Shown here: positions 44,194-53,350 of the stretch, in pieces | Layout of the letters: each line of letters opens with the position of its first letter | Position numbering within the stretch: the first letter of the stretch is position 1 | Assembly (NCBI RefSeq): GCF_006351005.1 | Contig: NZ_VENP01000018.1 | Location: 1-58,223 of the forward strand | Length of the DNA: 58,223 bases | Source: Miniimonas arenae | GTDB taxonomy: Bacteria > Actinomycetota > Actinomycetes > Actinomycetales > Beutenbergiaceae | Direction: 5' to 3' | Notes under the pieces: generated by a model | Database searches by the model: none | Seen by the model: the letters and a program-made list of their open reading frames with translations, nothing else | Told to the model about the DNA's origin: nothing | Position numbers and translations under genes: made by a program

Positions 44194-44975
44194 GCGTGAC
44201 CACCGTCCTTCGCTCCGGGTGCGCCGTGGTGCGGCATCACGAACTCGGTGGCCCAGTCCATCGTCGCCGCGAACTTGGCCTGCTGGATGGCGGCGGCCGG
44301 GTCGACGCCCTTGGGGCACGCCGTCGAGCACGCGCCGACGAACGTGCACGGCCACAGGCCGTCCTCCTGGTCCAGGAGCGGCAGCCGCTGCGCGTTGCCG
44401 AAGTCGCGGGAGTCCTTGTTGTAGCGGACCGCCGCGGTGATGGCCGCCGGGCCGAGGAAGTCCGTGGCGAGCCCGACCTGCGGGCACGCGGCGTAGCAGA
44501 GCATGCAGTTGATGCACGCCGCGAACTGGCCGTAGCGGGTCATCTGCTCGGGCGTCTGGAGGTTGCCCGGCTCGGGCGTCCCCGTCGGATCCGGGTGCAG
44601 GTACGGCTCGACGGCGGCGAGCTTCGTCATGAATGGCTCGAGGTCCACCACGAGGTCGCGCTCGACGGCGTGGTTCGCCAACGGCTCGATCCGCAGCGGG
44701 CCGGGCGCGTACGTGCGCAAGAACTGCTCGCAGCCGAGCTTCGGCTCGCCGTTGAGCATGAACCCGCACGAGCCGCAGATCGCCATCCGGCAGCTCCACC
44801 GGAACGTGATCGAGGAGTCCAGCTCGTCCTTGATGTAGTTGAGGGCGTCCAGCACGGACGTGTCCTGGGTCCAGGGGACCTCGTAGGACACGAGCCGCGG
44901 GGTGTCGTCGACGTCGGGGCGGTAACGCTGCACCTCCACGGTCATGACGCCGCCGGCCTCGCTGTGAGCCATCAC
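44190..44975 (-). CDS. frdB: Fumarate reductase iron-sulfur subunit
   Basis: This 261-residue iron-sulfur subunit passes electrons from menaquinol to FrdA. The [2Fe-2S] ligands are Cys62, Cys67, Cys70 and Cys82 (SCRMAICGSCG, then KLGC). The [4Fe-4S] and [3Fe-4S] ligands come from CINCMLCYAACP (154, 157, 160, 164) and CTFVGACSTACPKG (210, 216, 220), in the spacing of E. coli FrdB. An insertion-free core with FLGPAAITAAVRYNKDSRD confirms the fumarate-reductase branch. The ATG at 44975 overlaps the frdA stop; an internal ATG (codon 11) could also serve. Confidence 0.94.
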   Translation of the reverse strand: MMAHSEAGGVMTVEVQRYRPDVDDTPRLVSYEVPWTQDTSVLDALNYIKDELDSSITFRWSCRMAICGSCGFMLNGEPKLGCEQFLRTYAPGPLRIEPLANHAVERDLVVDLEPFMTKLAAVEPYLHPDPTGTPEPGNLQTPEQMTRYGQFAACINCMLCYAACPQVGLATDFLGPAAITAAVRYNKDSRDFGNAQRLPLLDQEDGLWPCTFVGACSTACPKGVDPAAAIQQAKFAATMDWATEFVMPHHGAPGAKDGGHA

Positions 44976-46789
44976 GCCTCCTTCGGGATCGTCGGGGTCT
45001 CAGCGGTCGCCGCCTTGCCGGGCGCCTGCCCGGCCGCACCGTACGCGCGGGTGGCGGGCTGCGACGTCGTGATCACGACCGGTTCGTAGGACACGACCGG
45101 GTGGCCCTGCGCGTCGCGGGTGGCGAGCGTGTGCGCGAGGAAGCGTTCGTCGTCGCGCTTGTCGAAGCCGTCGAGGCGCTGGTGCGCGCCGCGCGACTCC
45201 TCGCGCGCCAGGGCGGAGGCGGCCATGGCGTGCGCGACGTCGAGCATGTGCCCGAGCTCGATCGCCTGCGTCCAGTCCGTGTTGTAGACGGGGCAGGTGT
45301 CCGACACGCGGACGTCGGCGTAGCGCTCCTGCAGCGCCGCGATCCGCGACACCGCCTCGCGCATCCCGTCGCCCGTGCGGTAGATGCCGAGCCCGGCGTC
45401 CATCGCGGCGTTCATCTCGCGGCGGATCGCCGCGGGGTCCTCCGTGCCGGCGCCCATCATCGCCACATACCGGTCGGCGACGTCGGCCGCGCGCGAGCGC
45501 ACGCCGATCGAGGGCCGCACCGGGTCGAGCACCGCGAACGCGCCCGCCTGCTCGCCCGCGACCTTGCCGAGCACGCACAGCTCGGCGAGGGAGTTGGAGC
45601 CGAGCCGGTTCGCCCCGTGCAGCCCTGAGGACGAGCACTCCCCTGCGGCGTAGAGGCCGGGCAGCGACGAGGAGGCGTCGAGCCCGACCCGGATGCCGCC
45701 CATCGTGTAGTGCACGGCGGGCCGCACGGGGATGACGTCCTTGACCGGGTCCAGGCCCAGGTACTGCTCGGCGAGCTCGACGATGAGCGGGAGCCGCTCG
45801 TGGATGTAGGCCGCACCGAGGTGGCGCAGGTCGAGCCCGACGGCGGGGCCGTGCGCGGTCTCGAGCGTGCGGCCCTTCTGCAGCTCGTGCCAGTAGGCCT
45901 GGGACACGCGGTCGCGCGGCCCGAGCTCCATGAACTTGTTCTCGGGGTGGCCCAGCGGTGTCTCGGGGCCGAGGCCGTAGTCCTGCAGGTAGCGGTAGCC
46001 GTCCTTGTTCACGAGGATGCCGCCCTCGCCGCGGGCGCCCTCGGTGAGCAGGACGCCCGAGCCGGGCAGCGCCGTCGGGTGGTACTGCACGAACTCCATG
46101 TCGCGCAGCGGCACCCCGGCGCGGTAGGCCATGCCCATGCCGTCGGCGGTGCAGATCGCCCCGTTGGTGTTGCTGCCGTAGATCCGCCCCGCACCGCCGG
46201 TGGTGATGACCACCGCGCCCGCCTCGAACAGCACCGGGTAGCCGTCGCGCATCGTGTACGCGAGCACGCCGCGCGCCCGCTCGGTGCCGCCCTCGTCGTC
46301 CGTGACGACCTCGAGTGCGAAGAACTCGTCGTACCGCACGATCTGCGGGTACTTGAGCGAGGTCTGGAACATCGAGTGCAGCATGTAGAAGCCGGTCTTG
46401 TCCGCGGCGAACCACGTCCGCGGCTGGCTCATGCCGCCGAACCGGCGCACGTTGACGTGGCCGTCCGGACGCCGGCTCCACGGGATGCCCCACTTCTCCA
46501 GCTGGTACATCTCCTCGGTCGCGTGCTCGACGAAGTACTGCACGACGTCCTGGTCGCTCAGCCAGTCCCCGCCCGCCACCGTGTCGTTGAAGTGCTTCTC
46601 GAGGGAGTCGCCCTCCCCCACCACACCCGCGGAGCCACCCTCGGCGGCCACCGTGTGGGACCGCATGGGGTACACCTTCGAGATCAGGGCGATCGACAGG
46701 TCGGGGTAGCGCTCCGCCACCGCGATGGCGGCGCGCAGGCCCGCCCCACCACCTCCGACGATCGCGACGTCGACCCTGACGGTCTGCAT
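44972..46789 (-). CDS. frdA: Fumarate reductase flavoprotein subunit
   Basis: FrdA carries covalent FAD and reduces fumarate to succinate. The 605-residue protein has the Rossmann GGGGAGLRAA, the flavinylation site His45 in YPMRSHTVAAEGG, the capping-domain TEGARGEGGILVN with the catalytic Arg, and HYTMGGIRV. Gene order frdA-B-C-D with two small anchors, and close likeness to the E. coli subunits, favours quinol:fumarate reductase over succinate dehydrogenase, though either direction is possible in vitro. It lies 49 bases downstream of fumC, probably in the same transcript. Confidence 0.94.
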   Translation of the reverse strand: MQTVRVDVAIVGGGGAGLRAAIAVAERYPDLSIALISKVYPMRSHTVAAEGGSAGVVGEGDSLEKHFNDTVAGGDWLSDQDVVQYFVEHATEEMYQLEKWGIPWSRRPDGHVNVRRFGGMSQPRTWFAADKTGFYMLHSMFQTSLKYPQIVRYDEFFALEVVTDDEGGTERARGVLAYTMRDGYPVLFEAGAVVITTGGAGRIYGSNTNGAICTADGMGMAYRAGVPLRDMEFVQYHPTALPGSGVLLTEGARGEGGILVNKDGYRYLQDYGLGPETPLGHPENKFMELGPRDRVSQAYWHELQKGRTLETAHGPAVGLDLRHLGAAYIHERLPLIVELAEQYLGLDPVKDVIPVRPAVHYTMGGIRVGLDASSSLPGLYAAGECSSSGLHGANRLGSNSLAELCVLGKVAGEQAGAFAVLDPVRPSIGVRSRAADVADRYVAMMGAGTEDPAAIRREMNAAMDAGLGIYRTGDGMREAVSRIAALQERYADVRVSDTCPVYNTDWTQAIELGHMLDVAHAMAASALAREESRGAHQRLDGFDKRDDERFLAHTLATRDAQGHPVVSYEPVVITTSQPATRAYGAAGQAPGKAATAETPTIPKEA

Positions 46790-46837
46790 GTGCTCTCCTC
46801 TTCGGGGTGGGGCGGGTGGTGCGCGGGGTGGGCGGTG

Positions 46838-48235
46838 CTAGTTGCGCGGTGCGGTCATCGCGGCGACGTCGAGCGCCGTCGCGAGCTGCTCCTCGGTGAG
46901 CTCGCCGCGCTCGACGTAGCCGAGCGCGCGGACGGCGTCGGCGATCGTCGAGTTGTCGGCGACCGACTTCTTCGCGATCTTCGCGGCCGCCTCGTAGCCG
47001 ATGAGGCGGTTGAGCGGCGTGACGATCGACGGCGAGGACTCCGCGAGCGCGCGGCAGCGCTCGACGTGCGCGACGATCCCGTCGACGCAGCGCTCGGCGA
47101 GCACGCGCGAGGCGTTGCCGAGCAGCGTGATCGACTCGAGCAGGTTGCGCGCCATCATCGGGATCATGACGTTGAGCTCGAAGAGCCCGGACGCCCCGCC
47201 GTAGGTGATCGCGGCGTCGTTCCCGATGACCTGGGCGCAGACCTGCAGCGTGGCCTCGGGCAGGACCGGGTTCACCTTGCCGGGCATGATCGAGGAGCCC
47301 GGCTGGAGGTCGGGCAGCGCGATCTCGCCGAGGCCGGCGCGCGGTCCCGAGCCCATCCAGCGCAGGTCGTTGCACAGCTTGGTGAGGCTCACGGCGACCG
47401 TCTTGAGCGCGCCGGAGGTCTCCACGAACGCGTCCATCGCGCCCTGGGCCTCGAAGTGGTTCGTGGCCTCGACGACGGGCAGGCCCGTCTGCTCGGCCAC
47501 GTAGGCGATGACCTTCTGCGGGAAGCCCGCCGGGGTGTTGATCCCGGTGCCCACCGCCGTGCCGCCCTGCGGCAGCTCGGCGAGGCGGCCGAGCGTCGCA
47601 CGCACCCGCTCGACGCCGTAGCGCACCTGGGTGGCGTACCCGCCGAACTCCTGGCCGAGCATGACCGGCGTGGCGTCCATGAGGTGCGTGCGGCCGGACT
47701 TCACCACGTCGGCGAACTCCTCGGCCTTGGCCTCCAGCGAGGCCGCGAGGGTCTCCAGACCGGGCAGGAGCACCGTCGTCACGGCCTCGAGCGCCGCGAT
47801 GTGCACCGAGGAGGGGAAGACGTCGTTGCTGGACTGCGAGGCGTTCACGTGGTCGTTGGGGTGCACGGGGCGACCGAGCGAGCGCGTGGCGAGGGTCGCG
47901 ATGACCTCGTTGGTGTTCATGTTCGAGGACGTGCCCGAGCCCGTCTGGAACACGTCGATCGGGAAGTCACGGTCGTAGCCGCCTGCGATGACCTCGTCGG
48001 CCGCGGCGGCGATCGCCCCCGCGACCTCGGCGTCCAGAACCCCGAGGTCGGCGTTGGCGCGGGCGGCCGCCTTCTTGATCTGCGCGAGGGCGGCGATGTG
48101 GTGCCGGGACAGGCCCGTCCCCGAGATCGGGAAGTTCTCCACCGCGCGCTGGGTCTGCGCGGCGTACGTCGCGTCCTTGGGGACACGCACCTCGCCCATG
48201 GTGTCGTGCTCGATGCGGTACTCGATCTCCGCCAC
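46838..48235 (-). CDS. fumC: Fumarate hydratase class II
   Basis: FumC interconverts malate and fumarate. The 465-residue protein is of typical class II length and shows [36 protein letters not shown] and the signature loop [12 protein letters not shown]. It lies between the DASS transporter gene and frdABCD, all on the minus strand. Imported malate could thus be dehydrated and reduced to succinate by the products of one operon. Confidence 0.96.
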   Translation of the reverse strand: MAEIEYRIEHDTMGEVRVPKDATYAAQTQRAVENFPISGTGLSRHHIAALAQIKKAAARANADLGVLDAEVAGAIAAAADEVIAGGYDRDFPIDVFQTGSGTSSNMNTNEVIATLATRSLGRPVHPNDHVNASQSSNDVFPSSVHIAALEAVTTVLLPGLETLAASLEAKAEEFADVVKSGRTHLMDATPVMLGQEFGGYATQVRYGVERVRATLGRLAELPQGGTAVGTGINTPAGFPQKVIAYVAEQTGLPVVEATNHFEAQGAMDAFVETSGALKTVAVSLTKLCNDLRWMGSGPRAGLGEIALPDLQPGSSIMPGKVNPVLPEATLQVCAQVIGNDAAITYGGASGLFELNVMIPMMARNLLESITLLGNASRVLAERCVDGIVAHVERCRALAESSPSIVTPLNRLIGYEAAAKIAKKSVADNSTIADAVRALGYVERGELTEEQLATALDVAAMTAPRN

Positions 48236-48342
48236 TGTTCCTCTTCCTCTCCGTGTCCGGACGGCTCGTGGTCCGGGTCCGACTCGATCGTGTCAGGTGA
48301 CGTGCGCCCGTGCCAGGCGGTCCAGGTGTGTCAGCCTCGGGC

Positions 48343-49866
48343 TCACAGGATCCCGATGAGGGCCATCCACCCGGTGCCGACCGAGGTCCAGATGACGATG
48401 AGCACGACGCTCATCACGAGGCCGTTCGTCCACCACCGGTTGAGCGGCACGTACCCGGTGCCGAACAGCACGGGCGCGGGACCCGCCGCGTAGTGCGTGA
48501 GCGTCGCGAACAGGTTGGAGATGAAGGCGAACACGAGGGCCGCGAACAGTGGCGGGGCTCCGGTGGCCACCGCGGTGGCGAGGAACGCCGCGTACATCGC
48601 CGAGATGTGGGCCGTGTTCGAGGCGAACAGGTAGTGGCTGTACCAGTAGACCATCGTGAGGATCGCGAAGGCGACCATCCACGGCAGCCCGCCGGTGAGC
48701 GCGCTCATCTCCGAGCTCACCCACGGGATGAGGCCGAGGGTGTTGAGGAACGTGGCCATCATGACGAGCGCCGCGAACCACACGAGCGTGTCCCAGGCCT
48801 GCGTCTCCTTCTTGACGTCCTCCCAGGTGAGCACGTTCACCAGGAGCAGGACCGACAGGCCGATGAGGGCCGCCGTCGTGGCGCTCATGTCCATGAGCGG
48901 TCCGCCGAGGGTCCACAGCAGCAGGAGCACGACGATGGTGCCGGTCATGATCCACTCGTTGCGGTGCAGCGGGCCGAGCTCGGTGAGCTGGCGCTGCGCC
49001 TCGGCCGCGGCCTCGGGGGTCTCCTTGACCTCGGGCGGGAAGACCTTGAGCAGCACCCACGGCACGGCGATCAGCGAGACGAGCCCCGGCACGATCGCCG
49101 CGAGCGCCCAGTTGCCCCACGTGATCGTGATGTCCTGCCCGGCGGCCAGCTCCTGCGCCAGCGGGTTGCCCGCCATCGCGGTGAGGAACATCGCCGAGGT
49201 CACGCAGTTGACGATGTAGGCGGTCTGCATGAAGTAGGCGCCGACCTTGCGGGCCGAGGGCCCGTTCGGCTCCGAGCCGTACTGCCTAGAGATCGACGTG
49301 AGGATCGGCATGATGATGCCGCCCGCGCGGGCGGTGTTCGACGGGGTCGCCGGCGCGAGCACGAGGTCGGTCAGCGCCATCCCGTAGGCCACGCCGAGCG
49401 GTCGCCGCCCGAGCTTCGCGACGAAGAAGAGCGCGATCCGCCGGCCCAGCCCCGTCTTGACCACGCCGCGGGAGATGAAGAACGCCATCACGATGAGCCA
49501 GATGGTGGTGTTCGCGAAGCCGGAGAGCGTGTCACCGATGCTCAGCGTCCCGCCGGCCGCGATGACCGCCATGCCGATCATGCACAGCGCGCCCATCGGC
49601 AGCGGTTTGAGGATGATGGCGAGGATCGTGGCGACGAAGATCGCCAGCAGGGCCCACGCGTGCGCGGCCGCCTCCGGGTCGTACTTCGGCTCCCCGGTCG
49701 TCTTGTCCACGGCATCGGTCACGAAGGACACGAACGCATCGGGTGCGCCGATCGCCCAGATGATCAGGCCCACCGCCACCGGGATGAGGAACAGGGCCCA
49801 GCGGGGCAGACCCTTGCGGGCGGGTGGGGCGACCTGCGCGGCCGGCGTCGTTGCGGGAGCGCTCAT
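48343..49866 (-). CDS. DASS family dicarboxylate/anion transporter
   Basis: This 507-residue permease of the divalent anion:sodium symporter family is most like the CitT/2-oxoglutarate-malate translocator branch. It has about twelve helices, the first SNT-type hairpin motif APATPSNTARAGGIIMPI, and a second with FASNTAHISAMYAAFLA. The branch includes exchangers that swap an incoming C4/C6 acid for succinate, which would fit the fumC-frd genes downstream. The ATG at 49866 has AGGAGGA before it. It is first in the operon and divergent from a CitA/DcuS-type kinase. Confidence 0.9.
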   Translation of the reverse strand: MSAPATTPAAQVAPPARKGLPRWALFLIPVAVGLIIWAIGAPDAFVSFVTDAVDKTTGEPKYDPEAAAHAWALLAIFVATILAIILKPLPMGALCMIGMAVIAAGGTLSIGDTLSGFANTTIWLIVMAFFISRGVVKTGLGRRIALFFVAKLGRRPLGVAYGMALTDLVLAPATPSNTARAGGIIMPILTSISRQYGSEPNGPSARKVGAYFMQTAYIVNCVTSAMFLTAMAGNPLAQELAAGQDITITWGNWALAAIVPGLVSLIAVPWVLLKVFPPEVKETPEAAAEAQRQLTELGPLHRNEWIMTGTIVVLLLLWTLGGPLMDMSATTAALIGLSVLLLVNVLTWEDVKKETQAWDTLVWFAALVMMATFLNTLGLIPWVSSEMSALTGGLPWMVAFAILTMVYWYSHYLFASNTAHISAMYAAFLATAVATGAPPLFAALVFAFISNLFATLTHYAAGPAPVLFGTGYVPLNRWWTNGLVMSVVLIVIWTSVGTGWMALIGIL

Positions 49867-49903
49867 GGATCCTCCTCGATGAAGCGAGTTGTCACCGCAA
49901 GTC

Positions 49904-49959
49904 TTGTGATCACGCCGCGAGACGGCGAAGGACCTACGTCCCGAATCCCGTGACCACAA
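49904..49959. promoter_or_regulatory. Inverted pair of TTGTGRTCACG boxes between DASS and kinase genes
   Basis: TTGTGATCACG (49904-49914) and CGTGACCACAA (49949-49959) are mirror images except at one base, with centres 45 bp apart. A partial third half, TTGTCACCG, lies at 49889-49897. They fill the divergent promoter region and may bind the CitB-type regulator or a CRP-like protein. Confidence 0.45.
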
Positions 49960-50013
49960 CGACCGCAACCCCATCCCTACTCGCCCGGGCTGCCCTCGGC
50001 AAGGGCGGGCGTC

Positions 50014-50025
50014 GATACTGGGCCG
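50014..50025 (+). promoter_or_regulatory. Putative leaderless -10 element of the CitA-type kinase gene
   Basis: GATACT (50014-50019) ends six bases before the ATG at 50026. Confidence 0.45.
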
Positions 50026-51753
50026 ATGACGACGACGTCCTCCCCGTCCGGCGTCCGCCCGGAGCGGGTCCGGACGCGCACGCCGAGGGGCGGTTCGCTC
50101 GCGACCCGGGTGTTCGTCGCCCAGCTCCTCCTCCTGCTCGTCGCCCTCGTCCCGCTCGGTCTCGCCGCCGTCCAGAACGCGCGAGCGGCCGAACGTACCC
50201 GCGCCGTCGAGGTCGCGCGCTCGGTCACGATGACGCTCGCCGACGACCCCTGGGTCCTCGAAAGCGTCACCGGGCCGGACCCCGCGGACGCGCTCGGCGC
50301 ACGCATCGAGCAGATCCGCCGCGACACCGGCGTCGACTTCGTCGTCGTGATGGACACCCAGGGCACGCGGTACACCCACCCCGACCCCGCGATGGTGGGC
50401 GGCACGTTCATCGGCGACATCGACGGCGCCCTCGCCGGCGAGGTCACGGTCGAGGACGCGCAGGGCACCCTCGGGCGCTCGGTGCGCGTGGTCGCCCCGG
50501 TGCGCGACTCCGACGGCGAGATCGTCGCCCTGGTCTCCACCGGCGTCGTGCTGCGCGCGGTGCACGCCCGGGTGATGGACTCGCTCGTCGACCTCGGCGT
50601 CGTGCTCCTCGTGGGGCTCGGTGTCTCCGTGGCCGCCGCGTGGTGGCTCTCGCGGACGGTGCGACGGCAGACGTTCGGACTCGGCGCGCAGGGCCTGGCC
50701 CGCCTGCACAGCTACTACGACGCGCTCATCGAGTCCGTGGGGTCGGGCCTGGTGCTCATGGCCAACGACGCCACGGTCGTGGTCGCCAACGACCAGGCCG
50801 TCACGCTGCTGGACCTCGCTCCCGTCCCGCCCGGCACCCCGGCCACCGCGCTGGCCGGCCTCGGGCTCGACGCCGAGCTCACCGAGCTGCTCGCCTCGGG
50901 TCGTCCGGCCGACGCCGAGCTCTTCGCGATCGGCGGGCGCACCCTCGTGGTGAGCCAGACCGAGGCGCTCAGCGAGGGGCGCCGGATGGGCTGGATCGCG
51001 ACGATCGCCGACCGCACGGAGCTCGCCCGGGCGAGCGGCGAGCTGGACAACCTGCGCCAGTTCACCGACTCGCTGCGCGCCCGCTCGCACGAGGCGGACA
51101 ACCGCCTGCACACCGTCGCGATGCTCGTGGAGCTCGGCCGCTACGACGACGCGATCGAGTTCGCGACGGCGAGCGCCCGGTCCTCCCAGGCCCTCACCGA
51201 CACCGTGGTCGGCCAGGTCGCGGACTCCGCGCTCGCCGCGCTCGTGCTCGGCAAGTCGGCGCAGGGCGCCGAGCGCGGCGTGGCGGTCGTCGTCGCCGAG
51301 CTGGACGTGCCCGCCGGCGTCTTCGACTCGCAGGACCTCGTGACGATCGTGGGCAACCTCGTCGACAACGCGCTCGATGCCGCCTCCCACGCCCCGGCGC
51401 CACGTCGCGTGAGCATCGCGGGGCACGTGGCCGACGGCGTGTTCGTGCTGCGCGTGGCCGACTCGGGCCCCGGCGTGCCGCCGGCGCTGCGCACCCGGAT
51501 CTTCGAGCGGGGCTTCAGCACGAAGACCGGCTCGCCCGCCCGGCCGCACGGGCGCGGGATCGGCCTCTCGCTCGTCGAGCGGACGGTGCACCGGTGCGGT
51601 GGCACGATCGAGGTGACGGACGCCGTCGGGCACCTGAGCGCGGCCGAGGCCCCCTCGGAGCGGACCGGTCGAGACGCCTCGGCCCCCGGACCCGCCGCCC
51701 GACCCGGCACGCTCATCGAGGTACGACTGCCCGTCCCGAGGGAGGACACGTGA
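50026..51753 (+). CDS. CitA/DcuS-type sensor histidine kinase
   Basis: This 575-residue kinase is of the citrate/C4-dicarboxylate sensing family. Between two membrane helices (about 28-48 and 188-208) lies an extracytoplasmic PAS/Cache domain, with FVVVMDTQGTRYTHPDP and RVVAPVRDSDGEIVALVSTGVV. A cytoplasmic PAS domain (about 235-330) follows. The SpoOB-like DHp has phospho-His355 in RARSHEADNRLHTVAMLVELG, and the HATPase has NLVDNALDAA, DSGPGVPP and GRGIGLSLVE. It is divergent from the DASS-fumC-frd operon and overlaps its regulator gene by 4 bases. The ligand is probably malate, fumarate or citrate, judging by its neighbours. Confidence 0.9.
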   Translation: MTTTSSPSGVRPERVRTRTPRGGSLATRVFVAQLLLLLVALVPLGLAAVQNARAAERTRAVEVARSVTMTLADDPWVLESVTGPDPADALGARIEQIRRDTGVDFVVVMDTQGTRYTHPDPAMVGGTFIGDIDGALAGEVTVEDAQGTLGRSVRVVAPVRDSDGEIVALVSTGVVLRAVHARVMDSLVDLGVVLLVGLGVSVAAAWWLSRTVRRQTFGLGAQGLARLHSYYDALIESVGSGLVLMANDATVVVANDQAVTLLDLAPVPPGTPATALAGLGLDAELTELLASGRPADAELFAIGGRTLVVSQTEALSEGRRMGWIATIADRTELARASGELDNLRQFTDSLRARSHEADNRLHTVAMLVELGRYDDAIEFATASARSSQALTDTVVGQVADSALAALVLGKSAQGAERGVAVVVAELDVPAGVFDSQDLVTIVGNLVDNALDAASHAPAPRRVSIAGHVADGVFVLRVADSGPGVPPALRTRIFERGFSTKTGSPARPHGRGIGLSLVERTVHRCGGTIEVTDAVGHLSAAEAPSERTGRDASAPGPAARPGTLIEVRLPVPREDT

Positions 51754-52421
51754 TCCGTACGCTGGTCGCCGACGACCAGGTCCTGGTGGCCCAATCGCAC
51801 GCGGCACTGCTCGCGCGCGTGCCCGGGTTCGAGTGCATCGGCACCGTGCACGACGGCCGTGCGGTGCTGGCCCGGGTGGCGCGCGACGACGTCGACCTCG
51901 TGCTCCTGGACCTGTCGATGCCTGCGATGGGCGGGCTCGACGTGCTGCGCGCGATGCGCTCGCAGCCCTCCTCCCCCGACGTCATCGTCATCTCCGCCGC
52001 GCGCGACGTCGACGCCGTGCGCGAGAGCGTCCGCTCCGGTGCCGTGCACTACCTCATCAAGCCGTTCACGTTCGCGGCGCTGCGCGAGAAGCTCGAGCAC
52101 TACGCGTCCTACCGCGCGCTCGCCTCCCGTGAGGGCGCCGTGACGGACCAGGGCGAGATCGACGCCGCGCTCGCGACGCTGCGCGACACGGGCGCGTCCG
52201 TGCTGCCCAAGGGTCTCTCGCGCGAGACGCTCACCGTGGTGCGCCAGGCGCTCCGCGACGCGCCCGAGGGCGCAGGCGCCCAGGCGGTCGCGGACGCGGT
52301 CGGCGCGTCGCGCGTCACGGTGCGCCGCTACCTCGAGCACCTCGTGGAGATCGGGTCGGTGGAGCGCGTGCCGGTGTACGGCCGGGCAGGCCGGCCCGAG
52401 CTGGTCTACCGCCTGCGCTGA
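51750..52421 (+). CDS. CitB/DcuR-type response regulator
   Basis: This 223-residue regulator pairs with the CitA-type kinase. The receiver has LVADDQVLVAQSHA, phospho-Asp54 in LLDLSMPAMGG and IKPFTFAALREKL. The C-terminal DNA-binding part is the CitB-type winged HTH, with AVADAVGASRVTVRRYLEHLVEIG. Translation starts at the GTG inside the kinase stop codon. Likely targets are the divergent dicarboxylate operon and, originally, the malic enzyme/2-HCT genes whose remnant follows. A perfect 27-bp hairpin separates it from that remnant. Confidence 0.9.
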   Translation: MIRTLVADDQVLVAQSHAALLARVPGFECIGTVHDGRAVLARVARDDVDLVLLDLSMPAMGGLDVLRAMRSQPSSPDVIVISAARDVDAVRESVRSGAVHYLIKPFTFAALREKLEHYASYRALASREGAVTDQGEIDAALATLRDTGASVLPKGLSRETLTVVRQALRDAPEGAGAQAVADAVGASRVTVRRYLEHLVEIGSVERVPVYGRAGRPELVYRLR

Positions 52422-52479
52422 CGCGAGCGCTGCGGTGCGGTCACGGGGGTCTCCCCGTGACCGCACCGCAGCGCTCGCG
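52422..52479. terminator. Perfect 27-bp bidirectional hairpin
   Basis: Arms 52422-52448 and 52453-52479 (beginning CGCGAGCGCTGCGGTGCGG) are exact complements with the loop GTCT. It starts right after the regulator stop and lies before the convergent 2-HCT remnant. It is the longest perfect hairpin noted in the window. Confidence 0.8.
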
Positions 52480-52517
52480 GCGGCCTCGGCGGCCTCGCGG
52501 CCGCCCTCACCGGCGGC

Positions 52518-52835
52518 TCAGAGCGTCATGACGAGCAGCGAGGACGCCGCGATGACCGTGGTGACCCCGCCGAGCCGGGTCGAGATCTGCGCGAACGGCA
52601 TGAGCACCATGCGCTGCGAGGCCGAGAGGATCGCGACGTCGCCGGTGCCGCCGAGCCCGGAGTGGCACACCGTCACGAGCGAGGCGTCCACGGGGTACAT
52701 CCCGAGCCACCGGCCGACGAAGAAGCCGGTCGCGGCCATCGTGAGCACGACGGCCGCGCACGTCAGCACGTAGCCCGGCGTGAGGACGGAGAGCACGCCG
52801 TCGAGCGGGATGTAGAGCATGCCGAGGCCGACGAG
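52518..52835 (-). pseudogene. C-terminal remnant of a 2-hydroxycarboxylate transporter
   Basis: In one frame about 105 codons encode the end of a 2-HCT (CitS/MaeN-type) symporter. They give LVGLGMLYIPLDGVLSVLTP, GFFVGRWLGMYPVDASLV, CHSGLGGTGDVAILSAS and LMPFAQISTRLGGVTTV. The GGTGD loop and the MPFAQI segment are hallmarks of the family. Normal members have about 440 residues, so three quarters are missing, and no start is present. Just upstream in the transcription direction the sequence becomes malic enzyme in another frame. This is a truncated gene, not a new small protein. Confidence 0.85.
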
Positions 52836-53350
52836 TCGTCGGTGAGCACGGCGACCGCGTTGCGCTTGATCGTGTAGTCCCAGACGCGCTCGGGGTCGGT
52901 CGCGATCGCGGCGCTCACGCGGGCCACGCCCGGCGTGTACGCGATGGACAGGTCGTCCCGCGTCTCTAGCGCGAACGACGGCGTGACCCGGATCTTGCCG
53001 CCCTCGTGCAGCGCGAACGTCTTGTCCGCGACGTCGAGCAGCGTGACGCCGCGCACCGCGCAGACCGCCTCGACGACCTCGGTGCCGTGCGCCTCGTCGC
53101 GGCACAGCACGTCGATCGTGCGGGTCACGGCGAGGCCGTTGCGATGGTGGGCGTCGATCCGCCCGAGGTTGGCGCCGGTCGTCCCGATCGCGGTGGTGAG
53201 CCGGCCGAGGGTGCCCGGGTCGAACGCGAGCTCCACGCGCAGCGTGAGCGTGTAGGCGGCCGACGGCGACGCGAGCGTCGGCGCAGCGGCGGATGTGGGT
53301 GTGCTGGTGCTGGCAGCGCCGACAGTGGCGCTGGTGATGGTGCTGGTCAT
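52836..53350 (-). pseudogene. N-terminal remnant of an ACT-domain malic enzyme
   Basis: From the ATG at 53350 about 170 codons encode an ACT regulatory domain, with YTLTLRVELAFDPGTLGRL and later VRGVTLLDVADKTFALHEGGKI. The start of an NAD-type malic enzyme follows, with TRDDLSIAYTPGVARVSAAI and WDYTIKRNAVAVLTDDS. The frame then breaks into 2-HCT transporter sequence before the catalytic and NAD-binding domains and closes after 195 codons in total. Malic enzyme (malate to pyruvate plus CO2) and a 2-HCT malate carrier beside a CitAB-type system recall the Bacillus maeN-malKR arrangement; here both were truncated by one deletion. Confidence 0.85.

Noticed and set aside
43277-46789. Succinate dehydrogenase (sdhCDAB)
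   Set aside because: Gene order A-B-C-D, the two small anchors and motif likeness to E. coli FrdC and FrdD point to fumarate reductase.
48343-51807. 1154-codon minus-strand frame covering the DASS gene and its upstream region
   Set aside because: Only the part from 49866 is transporter; the rest is antisense to the CitA-type kinase and has no features of its own.
52763-53350. Novel ACT-domain regulatory protein of 195 residues
   Set aside because: The second half is clearly malic enzyme and the last residues are out-of-frame transporter sequence, so it is a truncated gene.
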